From Amphritea sp. (lineage in GTDB: Bacteria; Pseudomonadota; Gammaproteobacteria; Pseudomonadales; Balneatricaceae), in NCBI GenBank assembly GCA_018067325.1, contig JAGPUU010000477.1, forward strand, positions 1 through 6,237: a stretch of 6,237 nt of DNA, given 5' to 3'. Positions within the stretch are counted from its first letter, which is position 1; every line of letters starts with the position of its first letter. Below, piece by piece: positions 5,959-6,237 of this stretch. Below the pieces are notes generated by a model. The model searched no databases, was not told where the DNA came from, and saw only the letters and a program-made list of their open reading frames with translations. Both the position numbers and the translations under genes were made by a program.

Positions 5959-6237
5959 ATGACCAGCCTGTCACAGCCGATACAGCGTGCCCCAGAACCG
6001 ACTCGCACCCCGGCGCAGCAGAAAAAAGCCTCGGCCTGGAACGCTGAACTGTTTCTACAGTTTGGCCGCACGTCCCGTGGCTCAGTGTTGCAGCGGGCTG
6101 ATCATAAGGGGCCGCTCTACGTTCAGAAAGCGTTCTACCCCGAGGGGCCTGACCTGGCCCAGGTTTATCTGCTTCACCCTCCGGGTGGCATGGTTTCCGG
6201 GGACCGTCTTGAGATCTCGGTTAATACGGGTTATGAC
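5959..6237 (+). CDS. ureD: Urease accessory protein UreD (UreH), N-terminal part, cut by window edge
   Basis: UreD binds apo-urease and, with UreF and UreG, forms the scaffold that delivers nickel to the active site in the cytoplasm. Only the first 93 residues are present, in an open frame to the last base; the usual length is about 270-290. Recognition rests on AWNAELFLQFGRTSRGSVL (26-44), GPLYVQKAFYPEG (51-63) and VYLLHPPGGMVSGDRLEI (69-86), which match the start of the UreD family. A proline- and glutamine-rich leader (residues 3-24) precedes the conserved part. The ATG at 5959 is the only reasonable start, because the next Met is M78 inside a conserved motif. Its place 3 bp after urtE links urea import to urease maturation. 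In many bacteria ureD is followed by ureABC, which would be expected just outside the window. Confidence 0.92.
   Translation, partial: MTSLSQPIQRAPEPTRTPAQQKKASAWNAELFLQFGRTSRGSVLQRADHKGPLYVQKAFYPEGPDLAQVYLLHPPGGMVSGDRLEISVNTGYD

Overview
The window carries a complete five-gene urea uptake operon, urtABCDE. It is followed after 3 bp by the start of ureD, which encodes a urease accessory protein and is cut by the right edge. All genes are on the + strand. Codon use, moderate GC content (about 50% by eye), clear Shine-Dalgarno sites and the protein sequences suggest a gammaproteobacterium. A marine Oceanospirillales-type organism would fit, but that is an impression and not a demonstrated placement. 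Nothing in the window suggests horizontal transfer: there are no insertion sequences, integrases, tRNAs or CRISPR repeats.

Layout: bases 1-220 are a non-coding leader. It holds a small GC-rich hairpin, a perfect 9-bp inverted repeat that could be an operator, and the urtA ribosome binding site. urtA (221-1507) encodes the periplasmic urea-binding protein. A 152-bp gap (1508-1659) holds two hairpins and the ribosome binding site for a GTG-started urtB. Then urtB (1660-3267, permease with a long periplasmic N-terminal domain), urtC (3264-4436, permease), urtD (4433-5263, ATPase) and urtE (5260-5955, ATPase) are packed with three successive 4-bp ATGA stop/start overlaps. ureD begins at 5959.

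How it works (family knowledge): UrtA captures urea, or short-chain amides, in the periplasm and delivers it to the UrtB/UrtC channel. Import is powered by UrtD/UrtE. Urea is then hydrolysed by urease, whose nickel centre is assembled with UreD and other accessory proteins. Having ureD directly behind urtE implies that uptake and hydrolysis are transcribed together as one nitrogen-scavenging unit.

No new system was found; this is a conventional urt-ure locus. The points most worth a second look are the leader inverted repeat, the paired hairpins between urtA and urtB, the uncharacterised periplasmic domain of UrtB, and the motif asymmetry between the two ATPases.
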